A stretch of 64,000 nt of DNA, from the NCBI RefSeq assembly GCF_000224065.1, contig NZ_AFWT01000021.1:1-64000 (forward strand), given 5' to 3'. Of the stretch, positions 8,888-18,665 are shown one piece after another (within the stretch, counting starts at the first letter, position 1; every line of letters starts with the position of its first letter). The notes under the pieces are model-generated. The model did no database searches and was not told where the DNA came from. It was given only the letters and a program-made list of their open reading frames with translations. Source of the stretch: Thiorhodococcus drewsii AZ1. GTDB taxonomy: Bacteria; Pseudomonadota; Gammaproteobacteria; Chromatiales; Chromatiaceae. Position numbers and translations under genes: made by a program.

Positions 8888-9895
8888 CTAGCGTTGCCGG
8901 GTGTGACGAACCGACGGCGGAACCACCAGATGATCCGCCGTCGCGTTGAGCCGCAACCGCTGCGGCGTTGCCGCCTTTGAGAGCGAGGCCAGGGCGACGA
9001 ACCAGGCCTTGGGCATGTCCGTCGGCAGCCCGACCGGAATCCCCGCCACCGAGGGGGTCTGCTGGAAGCCGTGACCCGGCTCTTCGAATTCGGGCGCAGT
9101 GCAGTTGATGCAGGCGTAGCCGCCCCGCGTGCAGGAACCCTGGCCATTCCACAACCGCGTGTTGCAGTCGGCATGGGCCTGCGTGCCGAGACAACCGAGA
9201 TGCTCCATCAGACAGCCCAGATCCGAGTGCTCCAGCGCGCTGGCCTTGTACTCGTAGAACTCGTTGCGGGGACAGCCGTGATGGACCAGATGGTCGTAGA
9301 ACATACGTGGACGCTGGTAGGGGTCCAGATCCGATTCGACCAACGCCCCCAGAGCCAGAGCGGCCAGGGTCTCGCCGACCCAGTTGGGATGGATGGGGCA
9401 GCCGGCGATGTTGACCACCGGCAGGCCGCCAACGGCTCGGAAATCGGCGCCCAACAGCCCGCCTGGATGCACGCCCTCGTACTGCAAGCCACAGGCATCC
9501 GTGGGATTGTCAGCGCCGGCGGTGATCCCGCCGTAAGCGGCACAAGTCCCCATGGCAACCACGCAGCGGGCGCGCGCTGCCAAGGATTGCACCCAATCGA
9601 TCATGGGGCGGTCGGTTCCGGATAGCAGATGAAAGCGCCCGCTGCCATTCGGTCCGCGCAGCAGAGCGCCCTCGACACACAGCAGATCGAGCGGCTCATC
9701 GCCCCGCTCCAGGCGCTCCAGGCACGACACGACCTCGTCGCCGCTCGCCTCGCTCAGCGAGGGATGCCAGATGAGACGCAGCCCAGCGGCGTCGAGCAGC
9801 CCCGGCAGCTCGGGCGACTCGGCGTTGAGCAACGACATGGTGCAGCCGCCGCAACCGCCGGACTGGAGCCAAAGCACGCCGAGTGGAGCGCTCAC
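8888..9895 (-). CDS. hupU: Regulatory [NiFe] hydrogenase small subunit HupU (HoxB)
   Basis: 335 residues carrying the electron-transfer clusters of the H2 sensor. The start SGGCGGCTMSLL (Cys15, Cys18), then GTCAAYGG and NIAGCPIHP, supply the proximal 4Fe-4S ligands. HHGCPRNEFYEYKAS with GCLMEHLGCLG, and CTRGGYACINCTAPEF, supply the two further clusters. There is no twin-arginine leader, unlike HupS, so the protein stays in the cytoplasm as expected for the regulatory type. The start overlaps the end of hupT by 4 bp (ATGA), indicating translational coupling. The C-terminal tail past residue 290 is variable in the family. Confidence 0.94.
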   Translation of the reverse strand: MSAPLGVLWLQSGGCGGCTMSLLNAESPELPGLLDAAGLRLIWHPSLSEASGDEVVSCLERLERGDEPLDLLCVEGALLRGPNGSGRFHLLSGTDRPMIDWVQSLAARARCVVAMGTCAAYGGITAGADNPTDACGLQYEGVHPGGLLGADFRAVGGLPVVNIAGCPIHPNWVGETLAALALGALVESDLDPYQRPRMFYDHLVHHGCPRNEFYEYKASALEHSDLGCLMEHLGCLGTQAHADCNTRLWNGQGSCTRGGYACINCTAPEFEEPGHGFQQTPSVAGIPVGLPTDMPKAWFVALASLSKAATPQRLRLNATADHLVVPPSVRHTRQR

Positions 9896-11343
9896 AGCGG
9901 AAGCTCCATGGTGAAGCGGGCACCACCCTCGGCACGGTTGTCGACGCCCAGACGCCCACCGTGATCGGTGACGATGCCATAACTGATGGACAATCCCAGC
10001 CCCGTGCCCTGCCCGACCGGCTTGGTGGTGAAGAAGGGGTCGAACACCTTGAGCAAACCGTCCTCCGAGAGACCGGGACCATTATCCTCGATGGTGAGCC
10101 GCACCCAGTCGCGACGAGAAATACCGACCTCCGCAACGGCCTCGCGCTCGAAACGGATGAGACGGATCCCGATCTCGGGATCGCGCGTCTGCTGTAGCGC
10201 GTCCACCGCGTTCTGCACCAGATTCATCACCACCTGATGGACCTGTCCGGCATGGCCGCAAATATCGAGACGCTCCGGCAGATCCAGATCGAGCCGCGCC
10301 CCGAACCGTTTGCCCTTGGTGACCCACTGAACTGCGGTCTGAACCACGCGAACCAGATCAAAGGGCGCGTGCTCGCCCTGCTGACCGCCGGAGAAGCATC
10401 GCAGATCCTGCACCACGTCCCGCACCCGCTCGGCACCTTCGAGTGTTCCCTTGACCAGAGGATCCAGATCGTCGAGCAAGCGCTGGATGCGCAACTCTTC
10501 CTTGAGCGCCTTGAGGCTCTCGGGCGGATCGGAGGCGTCCACTGCGTCGCAAAAGGCGCGCAGCCGTTCGCGATAGCGACTGAGCACGTGGACATTGCCA
10601 TAGACGAAGCTGATGGGATTGTTGAGCTCGTGCGCGACACCGGCGACCAGACGCCCCAGCGAGGCCATCTTTTCGGCGCTGACCAACTGTTGCTGGGCCT
10701 GCTTGAGCTCGTCGTGGGCCTGGTTCAGCGCCTTGTAGGCGCGCTGCAGCTCGCCCACCGGACGGCCGATCAGCACCATCCCCACCAGTCGACCGCGAGG
10801 GTCGTAGCGGGAGGTGCAATTGACGGCCAGCGGAACCTCTTCGTGCTCACCGCGCAGGACCAGCTCGCAATCGTAGACCGCATGATCGCGAATCTTCTCG
10901 ACGAAACCGCTGGCCAGATCCAGGCACTCGGTGGTGAGAAGCGACTGGAAGGGACGCCCGATCAAGGCCGTTTCCGGCTGACCCGACAGGCTTTCCAATG
11001 CCGGATTGACCTCCTCGATACGACCGTTGATATCGCAGACGATGAGGACGTCGGTCATGGAGGCCAGCACGCTCGAAATGAACTGATGGGCCGTTTCGAG
11101 CGCGCTGTTCTTCTCCTCCAGCTCGATCTGATACCGCACCAGATCGGCATAGGTCTCGTCCATCTTGTGGATGACCTCGATCCAGAGCGCATCCTGGCGG
11201 TTGTCGAGACCATCGACCGGATCGGACAGACCGAGGCCGCCATCGGTGTCGCTCGTCACCGCGTCCGAATCGTAGCGAGAATCGTGCATCCTAGGATTCA
11301 TCGGAGCCACCGAAATTGATGCGTCGGTCGGATCGAAGATCAC
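9892..11343 (-). CDS. hupT: H2-signalling sensor histidine kinase HupT (HoxJ)
   Basis: 483 residues from a GTG start at 11343; ATG codons at 11301 and 11289 are alternatives. No membrane segment is present. A PAS domain lies at about 85-200 (LASMTDVLIVCDINGRIEEV). The H-box AGVAHELNNPISFVYGN (His238) is the form typical of HupT/HoxJ. It is followed by the ATPase N-box (MNLVQNAVDAL) and the G boxes (DNGPGLSEDG, GTGLGLSISYGIV). In the known systems HupT phosphorylates the NtrC-like HupR, and H2 bound by HupUV shuts the kinase off. The gene is first of the hupTUV operon, 68 bp downstream of cysS on the same strand. hupR is not seen here. Confidence 0.92.
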   Translation of the reverse strand: MIFDPTDASISVAPMNPRMHDSRYDSDAVTSDTDGGLGLSDPVDGLDNRQDALWIEVIHKMDETYADLVRYQIELEEKNSALETAHQFISSVLASMTDVLIVCDINGRIEEVNPALESLSGQPETALIGRPFQSLLTTECLDLASGFVEKIRDHAVYDCELVLRGEHEEVPLAVNCTSRYDPRGRLVGMVLIGRPVGELQRAYKALNQAHDELKQAQQQLVSAEKMASLGRLVAGVAHELNNPISFVYGNVHVLSRYRERLRAFCDAVDASDPPESLKALKEELRIQRLLDDLDPLVKGTLEGAERVRDVVQDLRCFSGGQQGEHAPFDLVRVVQTAVQWVTKGKRFGARLDLDLPERLDICGHAGQVHQVVMNLVQNAVDALQQTRDPEIGIRLIRFEREAVAEVGISRRDWVRLTIEDNGPGLSEDGLLKVFDPFFTTKPVGQGTGLGLSISYGIVTDHGGRLGVDNRAEGGARFTMELPL

Positions 11344-11411
11344 CCATTGGCGCTATGAAAACGCATCGGCGCGACCCTTGACTCGAGCGTCATGGCGCCA
11401 CGCCGCCCCCC

Positions 11412-12803
11412 TCACAAGGCACGCCGCCAGGTCGTCCCCTGCGGTCCGTCGTCGAGCTGGACGCCGGCATCGGCGAGCTCCTTGCGGATGCGGTCGGCCG
11501 CTGCCCAGTCCCGATCGGCGCGCGCCTGGGTCCGTTCTTGGATCAACGCCTCGATCCGTGCGTCGCTGAGATCATCCTCGGTCGAACTCGGGCCACCACG
11601 CAGATAGACCTCGGCATCGCCCTGAAGGATCCCCAACATCTCGCCCAATCGACGCAGCTCGGCACCCAAGGCCGCTGCGCGCGCCATGTCGGTCGGACGC
11701 ACCCGATTGATCTCGCGCACCAGATCGAAGAGCACCGCCAAGGCGACCGGCGTATTGAAGTCGTCATCCATGGCGGCGCTGAAACGCTCGCGATAGGTCT
11801 CCCCAAAGGCCGGCTCGACCTCAGGAAGCCCGCGCAGAGCCGTGTAGAGACGGGTCAGTGCGCCGCGCGCGTTCTGCAGATTCTCGTCGTCGTAGTTGAG
11901 CGGGCTGCGATAATGGCTGGTGAGGATGAAATAACGCACCTCCTCGGCCTGATAGCGCTGCAGGATCTCGCGCACGGTGAAGAAATTGCCCAGCGACTTG
12001 GACATCTTCTCCTCGTTGACCCGCACGAAACCGTTGTGCATCCAGACGTTGACGAATGGCTCGCCGGTCGCGCCCTCGGACTGGGCGATCTCGTTTTCAT
12101 GGTGCGGGAACTGCAAATCGGCCCCGCCACCGTGGATATCGAAATGGTTGCCCAGGCAACAGGTGCTCATGGCGGAACATTCGATATGCCACCCAGGACG
12201 CCCCATCCCCCAGGGCGACTCCCAGGCCGGCTCGCCCGGCTTGGCCGATTTCCAAAGCGCGAAGTCGAGCGGATCGCGCTTGGACTCGCCGATCTCGACC
12301 CGCGCACCGGCGCGCAGATCCTGCGGATCCTTGCCCGAGAGCTTGCCGTACCCGGTGAACTGGCCAACGGCATAGTAGACGTCGCCATTGTCGGCGACAT
12401 AGGCCATACCCTTGTCGACCAGGGTCTCGACCATGGCCAGGATCTCGGACATATGCCCGGTCGCACGCGGCTCCTGGCTCGGCGGCAACACACCGAGCGC
12501 GTCTCCATCCTCGCGCATGGCCTGGATGAAACGCTCGGTCAGCTCCTGGAAGGTCTCGCCGTTCTCGGCCGCGCGGCGGATGATCTTGTCGTCGATGTCC
12601 GTGATGTTGCGGACATAGGTCACCGCGTAGCCAAGCGCACGCAGGTAGCGATAGACGACGTCGAACACCACCATCACCCGCGCGTGCCCCAGGTGACAGT
12701 AGTCGTAGACGGTCATGCCGCACACGTACATGCGCACCTTGCCGGGCTCGATCGGCGTGAAGACATCTTTCTGGCGGGTCAAACTGTTGTGGATCTGCAG
12801 CAT
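11412..12803 (-). CDS. cysS: Cysteinyl-tRNA synthetase
   Basis: The start at 12803 ([15 protein letters not shown]) matches the usual N-terminus of the family, although the frame is open further upstream. Length is 463 residues, normal for CysS. The zinc-site Cys28 ([10 protein letters not shown]), the HIGH-type motif CHLGH (36-40), the zinc/cysteine site block WHIECSAMS with [15 protein letters not shown], and KMSKSLGN are all present. The enzyme charges tRNA-Cys in the cytoplasm. It is divergent from ppiB (183 bp between starts), a common arrangement in gammaproteobacteria. Confidence 0.97.
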   Translation of the reverse strand: MLQIHNSLTRQKDVFTPIEPGKVRMYVCGMTVYDYCHLGHARVMVVFDVVYRYLRALGYAVTYVRNITDIDDKIIRRAAENGETFQELTERFIQAMREDGDALGVLPPSQEPRATGHMSEILAMVETLVDKGMAYVADNGDVYYAVGQFTGYGKLSGKDPQDLRAGARVEIGESKRDPLDFALWKSAKPGEPAWESPWGMGRPGWHIECSAMSTCCLGNHFDIHGGGADLQFPHHENEIAQSEGATGEPFVNVWMHNGFVRVNEEKMSKSLGNFFTVREILQRYQAEEVRYFILTSHYRSPLNYDDENLQNARGALTRLYTALRGLPEVEPAFGETYRERFSAAMDDDFNTPVALAVLFDLVREINRVRPTDMARAAALGAELRRLGEMLGILQGDAEVYLRGGPSSTEDDLSDARIEALIQERTQARADRDWAAADRIRKELADAGVQLDDGPQGTTWRRAL

Positions 12804-12986
12804 GGGCACGAATTCTTGGAAATGAAGGCGAACATCGAATACATCATGGTAGCAAAGCCCTGGGCGAGCCGCTCCGCGCCTTTCCACCGCCGGGCAAAAT
12901 CCTTACCATGGTCGGTCATCAATCACCCACGAGCGGACACGGTACGTTGATAAGGCGTGTCGACGCTCAAGCCCAGAGCCATCACC

Positions 12987-13475
12987 ATGATCAAACTCAC
13001 CACCAATCACGGCGACATTCTCATCGAACTGGACGCCGAAAAGGCCCCCAAGACCTGCGCCAACTTCGAACAATACGTCCGCGACGGCCACTATGACGGC
13101 ACCCTGTTCCATCGCGTCATCTCCGGCTTCATGATCCAGGGCGGCGGCATGACCGCAGACTTCAACCAGAAGCCAACCCGCAGCCCCATCGAGAACGAGG
13201 CCAAGAACGGACTCAAGAACGAAGCCGGCACCATCGCCATGGCTCGTACCATGGCACCGCACTCGGCCTCCTCGCAGTTCTTCATCAACGTCTCGAACAA
13301 CGACTTCCTGGACTACCCAGGCCAGGACGGCTGGGGCTACTGCGTGTTCGGTCGTGTCGTGGAGGGCATGGAGACGGTCGACGCCATCAAAGCCGTCAAG
13401 ACCGGCAACCGTCACGGCCACCAAGACGTCCCGGTCGAGGACGTCATCATCGAGAAGGCCGAGATCGTCGACTGA
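12987..13475 (+). CDS. ppiB: Peptidyl-prolyl cis-trans isomerase B (cyclophilin)
   Basis: 162 residues from ATG 12987, the size of cytoplasmic PpiB. No signal peptide is present, so this is the cytoplasmic form rather than PpiA. Cyclophilin active-site blocks are present: [14 protein letters not shown] (catalytic Arg and the Gln), ASSQFFINV, and [11 protein letters not shown], where the Trp is conserved. It accelerates proline isomerisation during folding. The gene is divergent from cysS and convergent with mgtE, with a hairpin in the 72-bp gap. Confidence 0.96.
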   Translation: MIKLTTNHGDILIELDAEKAPKTCANFEQYVRDGHYDGTLFHRVISGFMIQGGGMTADFNQKPTRSPIENEAKNGLKNEAGTIAMARTMAPHSASSQFFINVSNNDFLDYPGQDGWGYCVFGRVVEGMETVDAIKAVKTGNRHGHQDVPVEDVIIEKAEIVD

Positions 13476-13489
13476 ACCAGCCGTCGCAC

Positions 13490-13511
13490 GCAACCGTCGC
13501 CGGACGGTTGC
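13490..13511. terminator. Hairpin between convergent ppiB and mgtE
   Basis: GCAACCGTC at 13490-13498 pairs perfectly with GACGGTTGC at 13503-13511 around a 4-nt GCCG loop. The position between two convergent stop codons fits a shared terminator. There is no T-run on either side, so it would be a weak or non-canonical intrinsic terminator. Confidence 0.5.
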
Positions 13512-13547
13512 GGCACGTTAGCGAACAGCTGGTCACTGGCGCCTCAT

Positions 13548-14990
13548 TCAGAGCAGAAAGAGCGTCGCCAGCCCAAGAAAGATGAAGAACCCACCCGAGT
13601 CGGTCAGCGCCGTGATGAGCACCGAACTGCCAAGCGCCGGATCCCGCCCGAGACGCTGACGAATCAGCGGAATGAGTACCCCGGCTGTCGCGGCCAGCAG
13701 CAGATTGAGTGTCATGGCAGCGGTCATCACCAACCCGAGAGAGGGATCGCGATAGAGCCACCAGGCCAGCGCCCCGACCACGCCGCCCCAGACGAGACCG
13801 TTGATGAGTGCAACGCCGGCCTCCTTCCTCAACAGACGCCACATCCCGGACGGCTCGACCTGACCCATAGCCAGAGCGCGCACGATCATGGTGATCGCCT
13901 GATTGCCGGCATTACCGCCGATCCCGGCGACGATCGGCATGAGCGCAGCCAAGGCGACCAACTTCTCGATCGAGTCCTGGAAGAGGTCGATGACCCGAGA
14001 GGCGAGAAAGGCCGTCACCAGATTGATCGCCAGCCAGGCCCAGCGGTTCTTCACCGACTGGATGACGGAGGCAAAGATGTCCTCTTCCTCGCGCAAACCG
14101 GCATGACTGAAGATCTCCGCCTCGGATTCCTCACGAATCTGATCGACCATGTCGGCGATGGTAACCCGCGCGATCAGGCGGCGATCGTCGTCGATCACGG
14201 GCACTGAGACCAGGTCGTAACGCTCGAAGGCAGTGGCGGCGACGTTGGCATCGTCATCTGGTCCGAAGGTCACCAGCGAGCGGGACTTCATGACCTGCCC
14301 CACCTGCGTCTCCGGCGCGTTGATGAGCAACGATTCGAGCGTCAGAACACCATGAAGCCGATCGTCGCGATCGATGACGAAGAGCTTGTCGGTGTGATCC
14401 GGCAACGCCTCGAAGCGACGCAGATAACGCAGCACCACCTCCAGCGTGACGTCCTCGCGCACCGTCACCATATCGAAGTCCATCAGGGCGCCGACCGTAC
14501 CCTCCGGGTAGGACATGGCCGCGCGCACCCGCTCCTGCTCCTTCTGGTCCAGCGAGTCGAACACGTCCTGGACGATCTCGGACGGCAGGTCCGGGGCCAG
14601 ATCGGCCAGTTCGTCGGCATCGAGCGATTCGGCCACGGCCTTGAGCTCGTCCGGATCCATGGTCCGAAGCAGCGTGGCGCGCACTGCGTCCGAGACCTCC
14701 AGAAGGATCTCGCCATCCTTGTCCGCGCGCACCAGATCCCAGACGAACCAGCGGTCCGCGAGCGGCAGCGCCTCCAGGATGCGGGCAATGTCGGCCGGAT
14801 GCAGACGTTCGAGCTTGCGACTCAAACGCGCCAGATTCTGCTTATGGGTGATGGTCTCGACCAGCGCCCGATGCGGCATGTTCTGGCGATGCTCCAGACT
14901 CTCGACCAACTGCTGACGCGCCAGCAGATCCTGAATATCGTGAAGATGTTGGTGAAAGCCATCCGGGTCGCGCGGCTTCTGCTCGGTCAT
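13548..14990 (-). CDS. mgtE: Magnesium transporter MgtE
   Basis: 480 residues from ATG 14990 (MTEQKPRDPDGFHQ); upstream in-frame starts are less plausible. Domain order fits MgtE: an N-terminal helical superhelix (about 30-165, with LHPADIARILEALP), two CBS domains (about 165-300), a connecting helix, and five membrane helices. MPIVAGIGGNAGNQA in the second helix region is the hallmark pore motif. The cytoplasmic domains bind Mg2+ and close the pore when internal Mg2+ is high. The gene is transcribed alone. Its upstream side now borders a hairpin cluster and an IS5 insertion, so its promoter lies within about 100 bp of the start. Confidence 0.95.
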   Translation of the reverse strand: MTEQKPRDPDGFHQHLHDIQDLLARQQLVESLEHRQNMPHRALVETITHKQNLARLSRKLERLHPADIARILEALPLADRWFVWDLVRADKDGEILLEVSDAVRATLLRTMDPDELKAVAESLDADELADLAPDLPSEIVQDVFDSLDQKEQERVRAAMSYPEGTVGALMDFDMVTVREDVTLEVVLRYLRRFEALPDHTDKLFVIDRDDRLHGVLTLESLLINAPETQVGQVMKSRSLVTFGPDDDANVAATAFERYDLVSVPVIDDDRRLIARVTIADMVDQIREESEAEIFSHAGLREEEDIFASVIQSVKNRWAWLAINLVTAFLASRVIDLFQDSIEKLVALAALMPIVAGIGGNAGNQAITMIVRALAMGQVEPSGMWRLLRKEAGVALINGLVWGGVVGALAWWLYRDPSLGLVMTAAMTLNLLLAATAGVLIPLIRQRLGRDPALGSSVLITALTDSGGFFIFLGLATLFLL

Positions 14991-15091
14991 GGTCAGGGCA
15001 CCAGGGCTGAGTCGATGGAATCGAGCCGCGCACTTTACGGACTTCGGTCCATCAATGCGAGACACGGCAACGCGAGCAGGAAACTAAACAA

Positions 15092-15162
15092 CCACCGGCT
15101 AAAAGCCGGTGGGTTTGAGTAACGGACTGAAAGTCCGGATACGCGTCGACTGAACGACGCGT
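15092..15162. repeat. Three tandem hairpins, possible REP cluster or orphan IS200/IS605-type end
   Basis: Three perfect stem-loops follow each other in 71 bp. CCACCGGC 15092-15099 pairs with GCCGGTGG 15105-15112 around TAAAA. CGGACT 15123-15128 pairs with AGTCCG 15132-15137 around GAA. ACGCGTCG 15141-15148 pairs with CGACGCGT 15155-15162 around ACTGAA. Such compact hairpin strings resemble REP/BIME units or the structured ends (and guide-RNA scaffold region) of IS200/IS605 elements. No tnpB or tnpA is adjacent. An IS5 element begins 5 bp beyond the last hairpin. Confidence 0.55.
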
Positions 15163-15166
15163 CTAG

Positions 15167-16007
15167 GGCCTGTCATCAATTAAGCAGGACGCATGCTGAG
15201 GCCAAGTGCACACCGGCGAGAAAGTTGCGAGACAACTTGTCATATCGGGTGGCAATCGCTCTGAACTGCTTGATCTTCGAGAAAAAGTTTTCAATCAGAT
15301 GGCGCGCTTTATACAATTCCTTGTCGTAAGCGCGTTGGACCAGGCGGTTGCGCTTAGGTGGAATCACCGCTATCGCCCCGCACGCTTCCAACACATCAAG
15401 CACCCGCTCATCCGCATCATAGGCCTTGTCCGCGAGCAGTGCTTCGACCTCCAGATCGACCAGCAAGTGATCGGCACCGACCAAATCCGAGGCCTGTCCT
15501 CCCGTTAGATAAAAACCCGTCGGATTACCTAAGGCATCGGTTCGAGCATGAATCTTCGTGCTCAATCCGCCTTTGCTGCGCCCGATGGCTTGCTCTCCTT
15601 TTTTTTGGGAGCTCCTGCACTGTGTTGATGAGCGCGCACGATGGTGCTGTCGAGCATGGCGTATTCGTTGTCTGCATCTGCGCCCAGAATCTCGAACACG
15701 TGCTGCCAGACACCACGCCGTGCCCAGCGCGAGAAACGGGTGTGCACGACGCGAAAATCACCAAACCGTGCCGGCAGATCGCGCCACGGGATGCCCGTGC
15801 GATAGCGGTAAATAACCGCCTCGACAAACAAGCGATTATCGCGGGCGGTAACGCCAACTTGGCCAGGGCGGCCTGGCAACAGATCTTTGATGCGCTCCCA
15901 TTGGTCATCGCGCAGGGCATGGCGGCGTTGTGCGATCTGGGCTCTCCTCAATGTTGCGATCGTGATGGACGAGAATCATGGCACGCTCAAGGAATTGATG
16001 ACACGCC
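15167..16007 (-). mobile_element. IS5-family (IS427-group) insertion sequence
   Basis: About 841 bp bounded by inverted repeats GGCCTGTCATCAATT (left) and, as reverse complement on the right, GGCGTGTCATCAATT, with one mismatch. CTAG flanks both sides (15163-15166 and 16008-16011), consistent with a TA/CTAG target duplication. It contains one transposase split into two overlapping frames joined at an A8 run, the standard IS427 organisation. Both frames are open and all three catalytic residues are present, so it may be active. It sits between mgtE and pyk. Confidence 0.88.
15176..15951 (-). CDS. IS5/IS427 transposase made by programmed -1 frameshift
   Basis: The first frame (TTG at 15951 to stop at 15562) encodes RDDQWERIKDLLPG, IPWRDLPARFGDF and AMLDSTIVRAHQHSAG with the first catalytic Asp. 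The second frame ends at 15176. It encodes GGLSTKIHARTDALG, LLADKAYDADE with the second Asp, and the block HLIENFFSKIKQFRAIATR with the Glu. On the minus strand the run CCC-AAAAAAAA-GG at 15606-15599 is the slippery site. Slipping back one base joins the frames as KKGEQAIGRSKGGLSTK, exactly the family consensus, so this is regulated frameshifting and not decay. Expected size is about 255 residues. Confidence 0.88.
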
Positions 16008-16036
16008 CTAGGCTTGGTGGCGGTCCGAATGGTCTA

Positions 16037-17485
<1,449 letters not shown>

Positions 17486-17570
17486 TGAGGTGTCTCCCCT
17501 TGAGGAACGCGGTTGAGAATGGATCTGGGAGCGCGAGCGCCCGGGTAGCCCGGGCGAAATAACGCGGGAA

Positions 17571-18173
17571 TCAGTCGACGCGCGAGGTGGCGCGCCAGCG
17601 CTGGATCGCGGCGGCATCGATGGCCTGATCACGCGCATAGAGTCGTTGAAGTTCGTCTCGACGCTCAGGGGGCGCGTCCTTGAGCAGTCGGTTCAGGGTC
17701 AGGGCAGGCGCATCCCGCAGCACGCTGCCGTCGACGATTTCAAGCAAGTAGAGGCTACGGTCACCGATATCGGCGCTGAATTCCACCCTTCCATCCAACC
17801 AGGCAACGGCATCGCCATAGAGCGGATTGGCGTCGGGCGTCGTTGCCGGATCCAGATCGGCATACTTGTCCACCTCATGCCCGCTCGGCAGACCAAAGCG
17901 CCAGATCGCCGCAAGGTCCGACACTTGGAGCAGATGCAGGGCGCAACGACGTCTGGACTCGATCAGCGCCCAGGTATAGTGCTGTCTGGCGATGCAGATC
18001 AGCATGCGCGGCAGGCTATCGACAATGGAGGCTCGCGTCACCGAGGTCGCGACCAGTCCGCCACGACGCTCGCCGTCGCATGCGGTCACCAGCCACAGCG
18101 GCGTGTCGTAACACTCGAAGACCCTGGAGATGGCGTCAAGCGACGCGCCCGACGGAGCGTTTGGATTCGACAT
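17571..18173 (-). CDS. Flavin-reductase-like FMN-binding domain protein
   Basis: 200 residues from ATG 18173 (MSNPNAPSGASLDAISRVFE). A split-barrel flavin-binding fold is suggested by TPLWLVTACDGERRGGLVAT, SVTRASIVDSLPRMLICIAR and HYTWALIESRRRCALHLL, the pattern of the HpaC/DIM6 flavin reductase-like family. Members use FMN or FAD with NAD(P)H, or bind flavin without known substrate. The C-terminal 40 residues (LNRLLKDAPPERRDELQRLY) are a helical extension. It lies 77 bp downstream of a cupin gene and may be in its operon. The substrate is unknown. Confidence 0.72.
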   Translation of the reverse strand: MSNPNAPSGASLDAISRVFECYDTPLWLVTACDGERRGGLVATSVTRASIVDSLPRMLICIARQHYTWALIESRRRCALHLLQVSDLAAIWRFGLPSGHEVDKYADLDPATTPDANPLYGDAVAWLDGRVEFSADIGDRSLYLLEIVDGSVLRDAPALTLNRLLKDAPPERRDELQRLYARDQAIDAAAIQRWRATSRVD

Positions 18174-18250
18174 GGATCCGGATTCTCGTAGTCGTCCCAG
18201 GTCGACGCTGACCAGGGCTCGGAGTATGACAGACACGGGTGACGATACGC

Positions 18251-18664
18251 CTATCGAACCGGTGCGGCCTCGGGGAATGGTTCGGGATCGATGTCCTGAT
18301 AGGCGCTTGGCACAAAACGCGGCGTGCAAATAGCGTAGAAAACCAGATCGGTTTCGCCAAGATTGGCGATTCGCTGCCCGGCCCCGGCGGGGATGGCGAC
18401 CAGATCGCCCGGACCGACCAGACGCGGCTCCAAGCCCTCGACCTCGACGCGTCCTTGCCCAGAAAGCATCAGATAGCGCTCGACGATGCCCTCCAGCCGG
18501 TGCAAACGGGTCGTCACACCTGGCTCGACCCGCGCACGCGCAATCGAAACATCCGGATCCTGATCGCGATTCCAGGACTCCAGGATGTAACACCCCTCGG
18601 CAATATAAAACTCATCGCCCTCTTGTGGCGCATGCACCGAGGGCGATTGAAGTTCCGCCTTCAT
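18251..18664 (-). CDS. Single-domain cupin (mannose-6-phosphate isomerase-like)
   Basis: 137 residues from ATG 18664. The sequence has cupin motif 1 in a modified form (VTTRLHRLEGIVERYLMLSG) and motif 2 around LVGPGDLVAIPAGAGQRIAN, close to the small cupins annotated as phosphomannose isomerase type II-like. TTRLHRL with a single His, and the absence of the second motif-2 His (GAGQRI), mean the metal site may be incomplete. It begins one base after the end of the RAYT transposase gene and precedes the flavin-reductase-like gene. The operon partners give no clear pathway. Confidence 0.75.
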   Translation of the reverse strand: MKAELQSPSVHAPQEGDEFYIAEGCYILESWNRDQDPDVSIARARVEPGVTTRLHRLEGIVERYLMLSGQGRVEVEGLEPRLVGPGDLVAIPAGAGQRIANLGETDLVFYAICTPRFVPSAYQDIDPEPFPEAAPVR

Positions 18665-18665
18665 C

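Noticed and set aside
10237-11319. Long open frame on the plus strand opposite hupT
   Set aside because: It mirrors the codon structure of the GC-rich hupT gene, has no signal peptide or domain, and hupT is certain. The same holds for long frames opposite cysS, mgtE, pyk, sdhA, tamB and tamA.
15176-15951. Treating the IS5 transposase as a frameshifted pseudogene
   Set aside because: The two frames join at an A8 slippery run exactly as in IS427-group elements, and all catalytic residues are present.
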